Of a stretch of 64,000 bases of DNA, positions 34,704 through 47,564 are shown piece by piece. Positions within the stretch are counted from its first letter, which is position 1. Each line of letters starts with the position of its first letter. Made by a program: the position numbers and the translations under genes. The DNA lies in contig JAIOJX010000001.1 in assembly GCA_022376925.1 (NCBI GenBank), positions 39,714,324 through 39,778,323 on the forward strand, written 5' to 3'. The notes under the pieces are model-generated. The model saw nothing but the letters and a program-made list of their open reading frames with translations, was not told the DNA's origin and did no database searches. Origin of the DNA: Tragulus kanchil (Eukaryota > Chordata > Mammalia > Artiodactyla > Tragulidae).

Positions 34704-35027
34704 AAGAATAAGAAAGTGAAGCTCCTCAGTCCTGTCTGAATCTTTGTGACCTATGATGTCCCATGGAATTCTCCAGGCAAGAATACAAGAGTGGGTAGCC
34801 TTTCCCTTCTCCAGGGGATCTTTGCAACCCAGGGATCAAACCCAGGTCTCCCACATTGCGGGTGGATTCTTTACCATCTGAGCCATCAGGGAATCCCAAG
34901 AATACTGGAGTGGGTAGTCTATCTCTTCTCCAGGTGAACTTCCTGACCCAGGAATTGAATTAGGGTCTCATGCATTGCAGGAGGATTCTTTACCAGCTGA
35001 GCTAAAAGGGAATCCCAAAGAAATAGG
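34704..35027 (-). mobile_element. Dimeric Bov-tA SINE (antisense)
   Basis: Antisense copy of the same dimer type as at 29626. A BovB-derived tail and first head end at about 34897 ('ctttaccatctgagccatca'). A second head piece, 34898-35016, ends 'ctttaccagctgagctaaaa'. Flanking 'aaagaataag' and 'aaagaaatag' may be a short, eroded duplication. Confidence 0.88.
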
Positions 35028-35460
35028 TAGATAGGTGTCAGTTCCTTATAGTAGAAAGTTGTGAATGCAGAAGATACAGAACAGACTCAGTATGGTCCCA
35101 GCCTACCATCTGGTCCTGAGTATAATATTGGTGGTATATAGGACTGTCTCAGGTATGTGCTGGTCTCTAAATGAGCCCTCCCAGGCATTCAGACACAAGG
35201 ATTGGTGGTTAATGAAGAGCCTCCTTTTTAAGTGCTGACCCAGGCAGTGTGTGTCCAATAAATATCTGACACTTGGATATAGTCAAAGTCAATTTTCAGA
35301 GATGAATTTTAGTCTTTCCCTAACTCACAATAAAGCACTGCCCTTGCAAGGACTTAGGAGGAAGTCCCATCCAAGAAGGAACTCCTTATATTCTCTTGGG
35401 CAACATCATTGAAAAATCATTGCCAAAGGACTTGTTACTTTTAAGGGAAGATCCCCAACT
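35028..35460. other. Unassigned stretch
   Basis: No gene or nameable repeat. Confidence 0.5.
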
Positions 35461-36180
35461 CTAAACAGTAATTATGCTGTGATCATTAATACTGAACAAC
35501 TTGCTAAAACATTAAAATTTTTTTTTCTAGTTAGGTAATTAACATCATAAAGTGTGATGAGGATCAAAGTATTGCCTGGAGTGTCTGCTCTCTTTAGGAG
35601 ATAAGTGGCATGGGAAAAAAATATCAAACAGAACTTCATCTTCTTTCTCACTCAACTTTGATTTGGGAAGGAGGTAGTTAAGTTACATCAAGAAAGTGGC
35701 AGTTAGAAAGCTCGCCTTCTATTGCATGCTTTTGCAGCAGCAATTACCTCAGCTACAAATCTCATTTACAGAACTCTTTGAAAGTGCTATCTGGACGATG
35801 GCAGAATACACTGGAAATCAATGGAGGGTGATTTCATTCCCAAATTGAAGTTACCATTTAATAGTCAGGGGAAAAAACACACACTTGCACACCCCAACCT
35901 CCTTCTTATTCATTAATAGATTCCTCAGTAGCAATTATGAGGCTCAACTTTTACAAATTCAATTACTTCTTGAAAAATATGAATTATAAACACTTTTTAC
36001 CAATTGAAATGCAATCACAGCCTAACTTGCAGAAGGAAAATAGACAGGAATGGTTGGAAATGATCCCAATCATGATGCTAATAAGTAACGGCCCAATATG
36101 TAGTCTGCAAAACAGGCCAGCGCCTGCCTTTCTGCACCTACTGTTATATGATGTTTTCTCTCCTGATTTATAGTATCCTA
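35461..36180. promoter_or_regulatory. Possible conserved non-coding sequence
   Basis: About 700 bp of repeat-free sequence with balanced composition and homeodomain-type cores ('ggtaattaacatcataaagt', 'gcagcaattacctcagctac'). No coding frame resembles a protein. Weak inference from texture only. Confidence 0.2.
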
Positions 36181-37984
36181 GCAACCATCATGCATATTAG
36201 TCCTAATGGATCTAAAAATGATACACTGGGAAATTTGTCCCTAAGGATCTCATGCTCCAGGGAGGGACACTTTCTCCTTGTGGGGGCATGTCAATAGCCA
36301 AATAGCTGTGTGGGGATTAAAGTCATTTTCTTTGCTTTGAGGTTTTGTTGCTCTTTCTGATCTGTGTAGTCATATGGCCTGTAATCCAGGTTTAATCTAA
36401 ATATTGATAGATGGCAGTTCTGCCAAGAGACCCTAATTCCACATGAATATTCACAGCAGAGGAGCCTGGGGATATTGCCTGCTAGAGATGACCTTAAGTC
36501 TAGCAAAAGTGGACACTGACAATGGCTCTAAATTTCCACCTTATTTACTATTCATTGATTTGAGTTAAGACAGGAAGGATGCTGTCAACATTTTCATGTA
36601 GTCCAGCACTGGTAAGGCTTTAAGTCATTCTCAGCCATTCTCATCTTACTGTAAGTTAGATTAGATATCAGCTCCATTAGGGCCCTCTGATCAAGGCTGG
36701 ATCTTTTTTGATATAGAAAAAAGATTTAGAACGAGGGATAGGGCATAAGAGGTGGAGAAAAGCCAGAATAAAGAAAGTTAGAGAGAAATCCCTTTATTCT
36801 TAATTCTAGCCTAGGTTCTTCCAAGTTAGGGATCAGTTTGTATCAGGGACATTTTTAGATAGGCGCTGTGTGGCCCATTAATTTCAATGTTGTCAGAGGA
36901 GATATTTTATGGCTAAGTAAGACAGTACTAAAATATTGAGAGAGTCTATCCATCCTGGCCTTGAACTCACTTCCCTAACTGTATGCTCCCTTCATTTCAG
37001 TCGTTACTGTACCTTCCATCATCACTGTGAACAGCCCTGATCAATGATCCTGAATTCTGATCTTTTGCTCTAACCACAATATCTGGTGCCTCTCTGGCTC
37101 TTTACCACTTAGTCCCTGCTGAGTGTTCTCTTTTTAGTCCCATCATCACCTTCAAGCCCTTAATTAGTTCTCATTCTCCCAGCTCTTTGCCTCCCACTGT
37201 GGTTTGCCTTCGTACTCACCTGGGCTCTGTGGGCAGCTGTTCTGATGATGTGCTCACTAATATCCCAGGATTCCTCATCCCCTCAGCAATCTGTGAAAGT
37301 TCCTGCATTGCCAACCCAAAGCTTAGATGCCCAATATCCACATTTTTTTTTGCTTCCACTATTTCTAAGGGGGTCACAAAAGCATGATGATCTGATTCCA
37401 TATGACCATGTGAGGTGATTTCAGCTGCAACTTCTTGGCCAACTCATCTACACTTTTTTTCATGACTTGCTCCCTTTGCCATTTATTCATTCTTTTGACA
37501 AAGCTTTATTAAGTGATTATTATATTTTATCTATGGCCCAAGCACTGAAGATACGATAAAGATCAAGACTGACAGGGACCCTTCCCTCTTGGAGTTTATC
37601 ACTTAGTGAAGAAATGTGGAAAAATAAATATGTTTTTAAAAGCAATTTCATACAAGCGAGTTCTCTGCAGAAGGGCAAGTGTAAGATGACCTGAGATAAG
37701 AACAGGCTCAGATTGTTCAAAGGACTGAATGAAAGTCAGCTGAGGTGGACTTCAAAGGGAAAGAAAGAGAGAGAGAATGTAAAGTCGCAGAGATGGTCAA
37801 GAGACCATGAAAAAGACTTAGGATTTCATTGCACTTTCAATGGGAATCCTTTGGGGAGTTTTAACCTAAGGAGTGACATCTTTTGATTTATACTTTGATA
37901 GGATCACTCTTGCCTATGTGTGGTAGATGTAAGAAGCACGTGCGGAAACAAAGAGACCGGTTAAAGAGGCTAACAAATACAATC
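36181..37984. other. Unassigned mostly unique stretch
   Basis: No gene recognised. Open frames on both strands at 37187-37401 overlap each other and match nothing I know. 37490-37590 has a MIR/L2-type tail ('ctttattaagtgattattat', 'caagcactgaagatacgata'). Confidence 0.45.
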
Positions 37985-38265
37985 AGACTTACAGATAGAA
38001 AGAACACAGTAGTGGTTATGAATGGAGAGCGGGCTTGGAGGAGGAGTGTGTGAAATGAGAAGGGGGTTAAGAGTTACAAGCTACCAGCTATAAAATAACT
38101 AATATAACAAGGAAGTAATGTACAGCACAGGAAATACAGTCAGTATTCTTTAATAATAATGTTAAGTGGAGTGTGATCTGTAAAACTATTGAATTACTGT
38201 GCTATACACCTGAAACTAATATAATGTTCTAAATCAACTGTACTTCAGTTAATAAATCCAAATGA
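37985..38265 (+). mobile_element. L1 3' end
   Basis: 'acagtagtggttatgaatgg', 'aatgtacagcacaggaaata', 'attactgtgctatacacctg', 'caactgtacttcagttaata': the terminal part of ORF2 plus 3' UTR of an L1 common in artiodactyl genomes. No open frame. Confidence 0.85.
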
Positions 38266-39509
38266 GGGGTGATGTTTGTTTGGATCATGGTTGCAGCAGT
38301 AGAGAAGGTAAAAGTGTATCGATTCCATCAAGGAAGTCAAAGGCTGAATGATATGCCCAGGACCTAATCAAATGACAATGGTCCCCTTTATAAGACATAT
38401 TTAAATTGGTACTTTGCTCCAACTGAAAGAAAGAAAATGTTTCTGTTCTAGCTACCTCTCCCCAGTTTGATTCTAGCCCTGATGTAATTGGGAGGCAGGG
38501 GGAAGAAATACCATATAGGATAACATCTCCTATCTCCTGAGTGTCCTCTTCCTGTCCCTTTCCTGGCTTTACTCTTCTTCAATGCCCTGCACATATTTCT
38601 TGTATTTCTTCCCATGTGCAAACCATGAATGTCTTGTCTATTCTATCCACAGAGGTGGATCCCAGGTGAGAATCTCAGTAACTGTAAAGAGCCATAAAGA
38701 GAGAAGCTTTTGAGCAGAGCTGTAGATAGAGAATGTTGCTAGAACCCTTCTCACGAAATCATATCTCACTGATTTTGGTGCCTACTATCCAGCTTGGTTT
38801 CTGAGAGTTTTGTTTTTTTATTTTTTTAACTACAATCTTATGGTCAGAGATAGAAACACCAGATTTCCTGAAAAAAATAAGTTTCAAAAGAACTAGCAGA
38901 CCCCATCCTGTTATTTTCTATTTGCTGAGCACTGAAAAAGTTTGAAAGGAAACAGAAAATTGATCCTGATCTCTGCATTTATCCTGAGCGTTTTCCATTC
39001 CTTACTTAGTCAGTTTGAAATAACACCAATGTTAATGTATATTACCTTGCTAATCTCAACATCACATCTGTGAGCCACATCAGTAGTCAGATTTCTCATT
39101 TTCCAGATCAATCAGTCAACACATAATTTTAAAAGTCTTGACTAATTTTAGTTGCCATGGCCTAGGTTTTGGCCTAAAATACAGATGTGTGAGCTGTGAT
39201 TCCTGTATCTGGGATAGAAGCTGTATGTATGAGAAAGAGTTCAAGATCAAAGTAGCAATTGATCACGTGCTAGCCTGAATCATATAGATTCTAATTTTAG
39301 CCTCAGTTCTGAGATGGAAACATCAAATTTGATTTAATATTGATCTTTAGACTATTAGACCTGGGAAGGCACTTCAAGTCTCATCTACTCATTTCATAAT
39401 TGTCAGTAGTAGCATCAGCCTAAGAACACAGGTCATCTCCACATTTCAGTCTAGTGATTGTATACATTCCAAGAAACTTGTCCACCAGTCATATTTTTAG
39501 TGTGTTTCT
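38266..39509. other. Unassigned mostly unique stretch
   Basis: No gene or strong repeat recognised. The part from 39350 to 39480 has MIR-like wording, but not enough to call. Confidence 0.45.
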
Positions 39510-39797
39510 CTATAAATGCATTTTTTGGCCTCTTTTATTGTTTTTTTACTTATTAATTTCCATCCATCTTTATTCTTTGGCCTTTCTGGGCCTCCCATCA
39601 TAGTGGCCTCTCTTGTTGCAGAGCACCGGCTTTGGACGCGTGTGCTCTAGGACGCTGGCTTGTAATTGGACACATCGGTCCAGCCGCTCCACGGCACATG
39701 GAATCTGCCTGGGCTAGGGATTGAACCAGCGCCCCTTGCACTACAAGGCAGAGTCTTTACCCACTGGACCACCAGGGAAGCCCTATAGATGCATTTT
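39510..39797 (-). mobile_element. CHR-like SINE (antisense) with target-site duplications
   Basis: SINE at 39525-39782: 'ttctttggcctttctgggcc', 'cctctcttgttgcagagcac', 'acacatcggtccagccgctc', 'gggattgaaccagcgcccct' (B box), 'acccactggaccaccaggga'. Flanks 'ctataaatgcatttt' (39510-39524) and 'ctatagatgcatttt' (39783-39797) differ at one base. Confidence 0.92.
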
Positions 39798-39989
39798 ATC
39801 CGCCATTTGGCTGTGATCCTGTTAATTCAAGGTGAACATCCGTAATTTCTTTAGCCATTTAAGCATCTCACCCAGGAATGACTTCATTTCAAATGTACAA
39901 AATCTAGGGCCCAATGTTGTATGACAAAGGTCTCTGAGATACATATTCAACTGCTCTCAGGATCTGTCACTAATCTCCAGGCTCTGCTC

Positions 39990-40043
39990 TATGCTCGCAT
40001 AATTAATCAACAGGACTATGCTCACATAATTAATCAACAGGAG
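39990..40043. repeat. 27-bp tandem repeat, two units
   Basis: 'tatgctcgcataattaatca' plus 'acaggac' is followed directly by the same 27 bases, with G to A in the eighth base and a different last base. This is a true small-scale duplication, unlike the ~1.1-kb pairs. Confidence 0.9.
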
Positions 40044-40634
40044 ATTGACAGTCAGCGACATTTGTGGGTCAGACTTTGAAGTGGGTTGGAGGAGACTTGG
40101 CCCTTGTTGGGCAGGAAAGTTCTAATGAGAAAGGCATGTATGCTGTTCATGATGGAGGTGTTCCTATAATAGAGATACATTCCCTGATTTCTACAGGTTT
40201 CTAGCTTGATTTAAGGGAAAATGAAAACAGGATGCACACAAGCACAAGTACAAATAGGTTGCAGTCACATATACATACTCACAACAAGTTGTTACATATC
40301 CAGAACAAGTAAGTGCAGGGAGTAAATCCATGAATTGGAGTTTTATATTGTTATTTTAAAAAGTATGTGTGTAAGCAAACCAATATACCCTTGTTAATGA
40401 GGAAGCTAGCTGAACTTGAGTTTATTCCACATAATGCTGAGTATGTTAAAATTCAAATATTGTTCTTGTTTGATATAATCTCTGATAATTTTGACAAAGA
40501 CAGGTCATTTTACTTAAAGAAAATTTCATCTTATAGTAGGGATGTAGTTTGAATCTTATTCTTGAATTTCGTCTATGTATATAATATTTAGTGTTTAACC
40601 AGGGATGAAACTAGGTGTAAGTTGTAAAGAAACT
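40044..40634. other. Unassigned stretch
   Basis: No gene or repeat recognised. The open frame at 40367-40552 has no motif. Confidence 0.45.
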
Positions 40635-40795
40635 GGTCTTTATTATACACCTACTGTATACCATTCACTTTATAGAAATTATCCTAACAATAATTGTAAG
40701 ACATGCATTATCCTAATATTAACAATGAGATGACTGAGACTGAGATGGAATTGGAAAGCAGATCTCTCTGACTTAACTTCATGTTCCTTCGTTAC
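40635..40795 (-). mobile_element. MIR SINE relic (antisense)
   Basis: 'ttattatacacctactgtat', 'aattatcctaacaataattg', 'caatgagatgactgagactg', 'ggaaagcagatctctctgac' follow the antisense MIR order. Confidence 0.7.
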
Positions 40796-42363
40796 ATTGA
40801 GTATGTGGATATTTTGAAACATTCTGTTTAGGCTCTGATAGTTAGGAATTGGGTGGGAGAAATGGGGTTTGCCAAAAATCTTGGACAGAAAGCCTAAACA
40901 ATTTGAATATTTTTAAAACTATTTTGATAGTTAACAATTATAGGTAATGAATAAATTTGAAGAGAGCAACATGTTTAATCAAAGGCAGAATTTGCTTGTA
41001 ATGAACTTGTCCAAGGTCTTTGATTGTTTCTGGTCAATAAGTGGGCTATTTGCCTAATTAGTATTCATCAGAGGGCAATTACTTTTCAGATTTAAACTTC
41101 TTTGCTTGAGTACATGTAATTACTAGACTTTCATCCACACCAAGATTTTGGATAATGATAAGAGTAGAGAGGGCATGATGTAAGATATGAACTAAGATTC
41201 AGAGAAACGTCTGATTAGTTTCAGGCAATGAGAGTTTGGTTAAACTGTGAAAATTTGGATTTAGAGGCAAATGGAGAGGAGTGTGCATCATAGCTTTTGT
41301 GAAAAGCAGCTTTAAAGTGTTGACATACTCATCACAAATTCTCCTTTGTTAATACACTCTCTTGAGTGGTAACGTGGGAGATGCCGAATCTCCATGAGGA
41401 ACATTTTAAATCTTTTCTTCGTAGGTAATTTTTAGTAACCCTCACTCACCTGTGTCATTGTTGCAAACATTAACTATACGAAGTTAGCCCTTTCAAAACT
41501 CTGATGTTGAAGGACTTAGGAAGGGAGATCGAAGAGCAAAGTTACCCCACTCCTTCTCCTTCCAAGGGTAGGAGACAAGTATCCAGTGGAAATTTTTCGA
41601 CCTGCTGTCATTTTTATTGATGAGTCGATAATATTATCCATTGAAATTCAAATGTTACATAGTTAGTAATTTGATTAAGTTATATTCCAATAAAAGTCCC
41701 AATTAAATTCAATCCAGTTAACATTGACCCTTAGTTACACAGAATTGTGGTTCATTGCCATTACCTCTCTATCTCTGAAAAACAAAGAAATATAAGTAAA
41801 ATGATATTATATCAGGAATTTAGTGAGATAAAAATATTCCAATATAAAGTAGTGTGCTTATTAAAATTGTAGCACAGTGCTCTTATCTCCTGTATCATCT
41901 CCCTCATTCCTACAGTCCTGAGGAGTAAATACTGATGCTCACACTGAAGAGGTGACAGGAATGATTCAGCTGTATCCTTTACATTAGAGGTTCTAAAACA
42001 GAGAAGTGTGTTGAGACATTATGGGAAGATTTTCCAGTAAAAATAAAGAGTGAAATTACAGTGAATTTTCACATGGTGTGACAGAATCTTGGCAAGTTAT
42101 AACAGTGGACTGAAACTAAAAAGATATAGTATAATAAGGCTAATGACAAGTTTATACATAGTGCCCTTTCTCTCCAAAAAAAACTATGAAACTGAGGAAG
42201 CCAAGGTTGAAGTTACCACTTGTAAAAAAGCCCAAGGGTTTTAGGTGACCGTAGTGGCAAAACCATTCAATGCTGATGTGACCAAAAAAGCTAATGTAAT
42301 CTGAGAATATGTTGAATCTTTTCTGGCAGATTACAGTCCCACTGTGACTTGGGCTGATCAGAT
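40796..42363. other. Unassigned unique stretch
   Basis: No gene or strong repeat recognised in about 1.5 kb. 41030-41140 holds several TAATTA-type cores ('gcctaattagtattcatcag', 'gtacatgtaattactagact') and may be regulatory, but this is weak. Confidence 0.4.
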
Positions 42364-44549
42364 GACTTATGTAATAGGGTGTTTGTGGGGGACATAGAGG
42401 GAGAATATTGATAAACTGGATGATAAAGAAAGATGACCTTGATGGCTTATACTTTCTGTAAGAAATAGTCAAAGAAAATAGGAGGGTCAAATCTGAGTTG
42501 CGAGTAAAAGGCATATAACCCTTGTGTAATTTAGGAAATGCTAACATGATAGAAGACAACAGATTTATTTCTTATAGTTCCAGAGACTCTCACTTTGATC
42601 AATGGACTATAAAAGATAGGAATATTTCTGGGTTCTATGACTTGATTCATGCACTCTGCAGGGTGTTGTGTTCGACAACCCTGCAGATCCCTCTGGTTAC
42701 AGTATTTAAGCTTCTGACAAGTATCCAGCTGATGGTTAATCCTCCCTTCACCTGAAGCTTACTATACAAAATTCATTTGACTGGAAGAGAACAAAATCAT
42801 ACCAAGGTAATCTGAGCTAAACTCATTTATACCAGATCTAGGCATTTCTACATTGAAAAGGTGATCATGTTGCTTCGTCTTCATCTATTTGCCTTTTCTC
42901 TATATCTTTGTTGCTTTTTTCTTTCCTAATTTTCAAATTATTCTCTGGAGGTTTCTTTGTTCAAACTCAGTAAAACCTAAATTGCAGCACAGCTATACAG
43001 TATTAATACCATCTTCAGTGCTGTGGGCTGATCATGGGAACATACATCTATGTATGAACTGTGAATTTCAAAAATTGATTTCCCACCTTTTTTTTTTTAA
43101 ACCTTTATTTTGCTTTTAACTTTTACAGAGTTTTGTTGTTTACAGATATGTATGTTCCCAGATTAGTCATATGTATATCCCCCCCTTTCCACCCCTCCCA
43201 ACCATCACACAGCACCCCTGAAGGATCCCCTTTTCTCACAGAGCAATGACTAGAGCTCTTTTCTTCACTTATGATAGTACAGGCCTTCATGTTACTTCCT
43301 TTACGCCTCCCACCCTCTGTTCCTTCCCCACAATGTCCATATGTCCACTGTCCATGTCTGTCTTTCCGTCGCTTCACTGTGTGTGCCATCATCACCATCC
43401 TACTAGATTCCATATATATGTGTTAATATACTGTATTTGTCCTTCTCTTTCTGACTGACTTATGTAATAGGGTGTTTGTGGGGGACATAGAGGGAGAATA
43501 TTGATAAACTGGATGATAAAGAAAGATGACCTTGATGGCTTATACTTTCTGTAAGAAATAGTCAAAGAAAATAGGAGGGTCAAATCTGAGTTGCGAGTAA
43601 AAGGCATATAACCCTTGTGTAATTTAGGAAATGCTAACATGATAGAAGACAACAGATTTATTTCTTATAGTTCCAGAGACTCTCACTTTGATCAATGGAC
43701 TATAAAAGATAGGAATATTTCTGGGTTCTATGACTTGATTCATGCACTCTGCAGGGTGTTGTGTTCGACAACCCTGCAGATCCCTCTGGTTACAGTATTT
43801 AAGCTTCTGACAAGTATCCAGCTGATGGTTAATCCTCCCTTCACCTGAAGCTTACTATACAAAATTCATTTGACTGGAAGAGAACAAAATCATACCAAGG
43901 TAATCTGAGCTAAACTCATTTATACCAGATCTAGGCATTTCTACATTGAAAAGGTGATCATGTTGCTTCGTCTTCATCTATTTGCCTTTTCTCTATATCT
44001 TTGTTGCTTTTTTCTTTCCTAATTTTCAAATTATTCTCTGGAGGTTTCTTTGTTCAAACTCAGTAAAACCTAAATTGCAGCACAGCTATACAGTATTAAT
44101 ACCATCTTCAGTGCTGTGGGCTGATCATGGGAACATACATCTATGTATGAACTGTGAATTTCAAAAATTGATTTCCCACCTTTTTTTTTTTAAACCTTTA
44201 TTTTGCTTTTAACTTTTACAGAGTTTTGTTGTTTACAGATATGTATGTTCCCAGATTAGTCATATGTATATCCCCCCCTTTCCACCCCTCCCAACCATCA
44301 CACAGCACCCCTGAAGGATCCCCTTTTCTCACAGAGCAATGACTAGAGCTCTTTTCTTCACTTATGATAGTACAGGCCTTCATGTTACTTCCTTTACGCC
44401 TCCCACCCTCTGTTCCTTCCCCACAATGTCCATATGTCCACTGTCCATGTCTGTCTTTCCGTCGCTTCACTGTGTGTGCCATCATCACCATCCTACTAGA
44501 TTCCATATATATGTGTTAATATACTGTATTTGTCCTTCTCTTTCTGACT
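42364..44549. repeat. Direct duplication 9 (period 1093 bp)
   Basis: Copy A 42364-43456, copy B 43457-44549, with no spacer. The joint falls at a shared 'ctgact' string. All open frames of A recur unchanged in B. It ends inside the L1 3' UTR, where duplication 10 begins at once. Confidence 0.96.
43088..43456 (-). mobile_element. L1 3' UTR (copy A, clipped)
   Basis: Starts with an 11-base T run (the antisense tail), then 'gttttgttgtttacagatat' and 'cccagattagtcatatgtat'. It is cut at 43456 by the duplication joint. The intact continuation is at 44181. Confidence 0.88.
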
Positions 44550-44553
44550 GACT

Positions 44554-45120
44554 TCACTTTTGATGATACGTTCTAGATCCAGCCACCTCATTAGGGCTGA
44601 TTCTTCTGCATTTCTCTTTATAGCTGTGTAGTATTCCATTATATATATGTAGCTTTTGTATCCATTTGTTTGTCGATGGGCATCTAGGTTCCTTCCATGT
44701 TCTAGCTATTGTATAGAGAGCTGCAATGAACATTGGGGTGCAGGTGCTTCTTTCAGATTTGGTTTCATCAGGGTATAAGCCTAAGAGTGGGATTGCTGGG
44801 TCATATGGTGCTTCTATTTTTAGTTTTTTAAGAAATCTCCAGACTGTCTTCCATAGAGGCTGTATCAATTTACATTCCCACCAGAAATGCAGGAGGGTTC
44901 CCTTTTCTCCACAGCCTCTCCAGCATTTATTGTCTGTCGATTTGTGGATGATGGCCATTCTGATGAGTGTGAGGTGATATCTCATTGTAGTTTTGATTTG
45001 CATTTCTCTAATTATAAGTGAACTTGAGCATCGTTTCATGTGCTTTTGGGCCATCTGTATGTCGTCATTGGAGAGGTGTCTGTTTAGGTCCTTTTCCCAT
45101 TTTTTGATTGGGTTGTTCAT
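44554..45120 (-). pseudogene. L1 ORF2 C-terminal fragment, copy A
   Basis: 188 open residues including '[20 protein letters not shown]', '[20 protein letters not shown]' and '[16 protein letters not shown]', typical of the ORF2 C-terminal third, with the cysteine-containing segment. A second open piece at 45201-45470 ('[20 protein letters not shown]', '[17 protein letters not shown]') is the adjoining upstream part. A frameshift or stop separates them. The copy is inactive. Confidence 0.92.
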
Positions 45121-45685
45121 TTTTCCGGTGCTGGGTTGTGTGAGTTGCTTATAGATTTTGGAGATTAATTCTTTGTTGTTTCATTTGCTGTGATTTTCTC
45201 TCATTCTGTGGGCTGTCTATTCAGCTTTTTTGTGATTTCTTTTGCTGTACAAAAGCTTTTAAGTTTCATGAGGTCCCACATGTTCATTTGTCTTTTTAGT
45301 TCCGCTATTCTAGTAGGTGGGTCAGAGAAGATCTTGCTTTGATTGATGTCCTTGAGGGTTTTGCCTATATTCTCCTCTAAGAGTTTGATGGTTTCTGGCC
45401 TTACATTTAGGTCTTTAATCCATTTTGAGTTTATCTTTGTGCATGGTGTCAGGGAATGTTCCAACTTCATTTTTTTGCATGTAGCTGTCCAATTTTCCCA
45501 GCACCATTTGTTGAAGAGGCTGTCTTTGTCCCATTTTATAGTTTTGCCTCCTTTGTCAAAAATGAGGTACCCATAGGTGCGTGGGTTGATCTCTGGGTTC
45601 TCTATCTTGTTCCATTGGTCCCTTCTGAAAAACTAAGATTTAAGTCTTGGATGGGAGAACAGTAACTTTTTTTTTTTGACTGACT

Positions 45686-46252
45686 TCACTTTTGATGATA
45701 CGTTCTAGATCCAGCCACCTCATTAGGGCTGATTCTTCTGCATTTCTCTTTATAGCTGTGTAGTATTCCATTATATATATGTAGCTTTTGTATCCATTTG
45801 TTTGTCGATGGGCATCTAGGTTCCTTCCATGTTCTAGCTATTGTATAGAGAGCTGCAATGAACATTGGGGTGCAGGTGCTTCTTTCAGATTTGGTTTCAT
45901 CAGGGTATAAGCCTAAGAGTGGGATTGCTGGGTCATATGGTGCTTCTATTTTTAGTTTTTTAAGAAATCTCCAGACTGTCTTCCATAGAGGCTGTATCAA
46001 TTTACATTCCCACCAGAAATGCAGGAGGGTTCCCTTTTCTCCACAGCCTCTCCAGCATTTATTGTCTGTCGATTTGTGGATGATGGCCATTCTGATGAGT
46101 GTGAGGTGATATCTCATTGTAGTTTTGATTTGCATTTCTCTAATTATAAGTGAACTTGAGCATCGTTTCATGTGCTTTTGGGCCATCTGTATGTCGTCAT
46201 TGGAGAGGTGTCTGTTTAGGTCCTTTTCCCATTTTTTGATTGGGTTGTTCAT
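45686..46252 (-). pseudogene. L1 ORF2 C-terminal fragment, copy B
   Basis: The same 188 residues as at 44554-45120, unchanged, and followed upstream by the same second piece at 46333-46602. Two copies of a neutral dead element with no differences support a technical duplicate. Confidence 0.92.
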
Positions 46253-47074
46253 TTTTCCGGTGCTGGGTTGTGTGAGTTGCTTATAGATTTTGGAGATTAA
46301 TTCTTTGTTGTTTCATTTGCTGTGATTTTCTCTCATTCTGTGGGCTGTCTATTCAGCTTTTTTGTGATTTCTTTTGCTGTACAAAAGCTTTTAAGTTTCA
46401 TGAGGTCCCACATGTTCATTTGTCTTTTTAGTTCCGCTATTCTAGTAGGTGGGTCAGAGAAGATCTTGCTTTGATTGATGTCCTTGAGGGTTTTGCCTAT
46501 ATTCTCCTCTAAGAGTTTGATGGTTTCTGGCCTTACATTTAGGTCTTTAATCCATTTTGAGTTTATCTTTGTGCATGGTGTCAGGGAATGTTCCAACTTC
46601 ATTTTTTTGCATGTAGCTGTCCAATTTTCCCAGCACCATTTGTTGAAGAGGCTGTCTTTGTCCCATTTTATAGTTTTGCCTCCTTTGTCAAAAATGAGGT
46701 ACCCATAGGTGCGTGGGTTGATCTCTGGGTTCTCTATCTTGTTCCATTGGTCCCTTCTGAAAAACTAAGATTTAAGTCTTGGATGGGAGAACAGTAACTT
46801 TTGGGTTGATTTATAAAATAATTGAAAAATGGAACTATAATCCTGATACTTAAGAAAGTAATTGCTGAAGGAAAAAGACCATTATTTTGCAGTTTTAAAG
46901 GCAGTGGTAGTGGCAGGAGCAGCAAAGTCTTAGCTTGGTGTAGACACGGCAAGGAATTGCTTGACAGGGGGCATTAGGCCATCCTATAACCTCCATCAGC
47001 CCTGCCATCCTCAATCCAAAAATAAATCAGGCTGAAAGCGGCAGAAAATATGTATAGTCTACCAGTATAAAAAT

Positions 47075-47560
47075 AGTCCAACCTGACTAAGCATATGAAA
47101 AGATGTTCAGTTTCTCTAGACATCAGGGAAATGCAAATTGAAACTATAGTGAGATACCATTACACACCCACCAGAGTGGCTAAAATTAATCAGATTGACA
47201 ACAGCAAAGCTTTATCAGTATTTGGAGTAACCAAGGCTTCTATACTTTGCTGGTAAGGGTATAAAATATTACTACCACTTTGGAAAACTATTTTGCAGTT
47301 TCTCATTATTAAGTACACATCTACCTCTGACCCAGCATTTTGACACCTAGATCCTTTTCCCAGGAGAAATGTAAAATATTTGTCCACAGAAGGAGCTTGT
47401 ACTGAATGTTTATAACAGCTTTAAAAAATACCCTCAAGATAAAAACAACTGAAATAACCCTCAGCAGGAGAATGGATAAACAAATTATGCTATATCCACT
47501 CAGAGGAATACTACTCAGCAAAATGAATTACTGATACATGCTAAAATATAGATAAGTCTT
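47075..47560 (+). mobile_element. Old L1 ORF2 3' part, left piece
   Basis: Plus-strand pattern 'aaaagatgttcagtttctct', 'gggaaatgcaaattgaaact', 'acacacccaccagagtggct', 'gaatggataaacaaattatg'. It breaks at about 47560 and resumes at 48110, with an opposite-strand L1 in between. Confidence 0.85.
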
Positions 47561-47564
47561 TTTT

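Larger units (their letters stand above)
44181..46802 (-). mobile_element. 5'-truncated L1, inflated by duplication 10
   Basis: Poly-T at 44181-44191, L1 3' UTR, then the ORF2 C-terminal part read toward its 5' side. Removing duplication 10 leaves about 1.5 kb of element. It ends near 'cttgttccattggtcccttc' (45609 or 46741). I do not see a convincing target-site duplication. The 3' UTR is of the same type as the young L1 at 6980. Confidence 0.88.
44545..46802. repeat. Direct duplication 10 (period 1132 bp)
   Basis: Copy A 44545-45676, copy B 45677-46802. The joint is an inflated T run: 'aacttttttttttttgactg' where the true flank reads 'aacttttgggttg' (46797) or 'ctttctgactg' (44540). It starts within 10 bases of the end of duplication 9. 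Confidence 0.95.

Noticed and set aside
37187..37401. Open frames on both strands as an exon
   Set aside because: No recognised motif and no clear splice signals in a compatible position. Short open frames on both strands are expected by chance.
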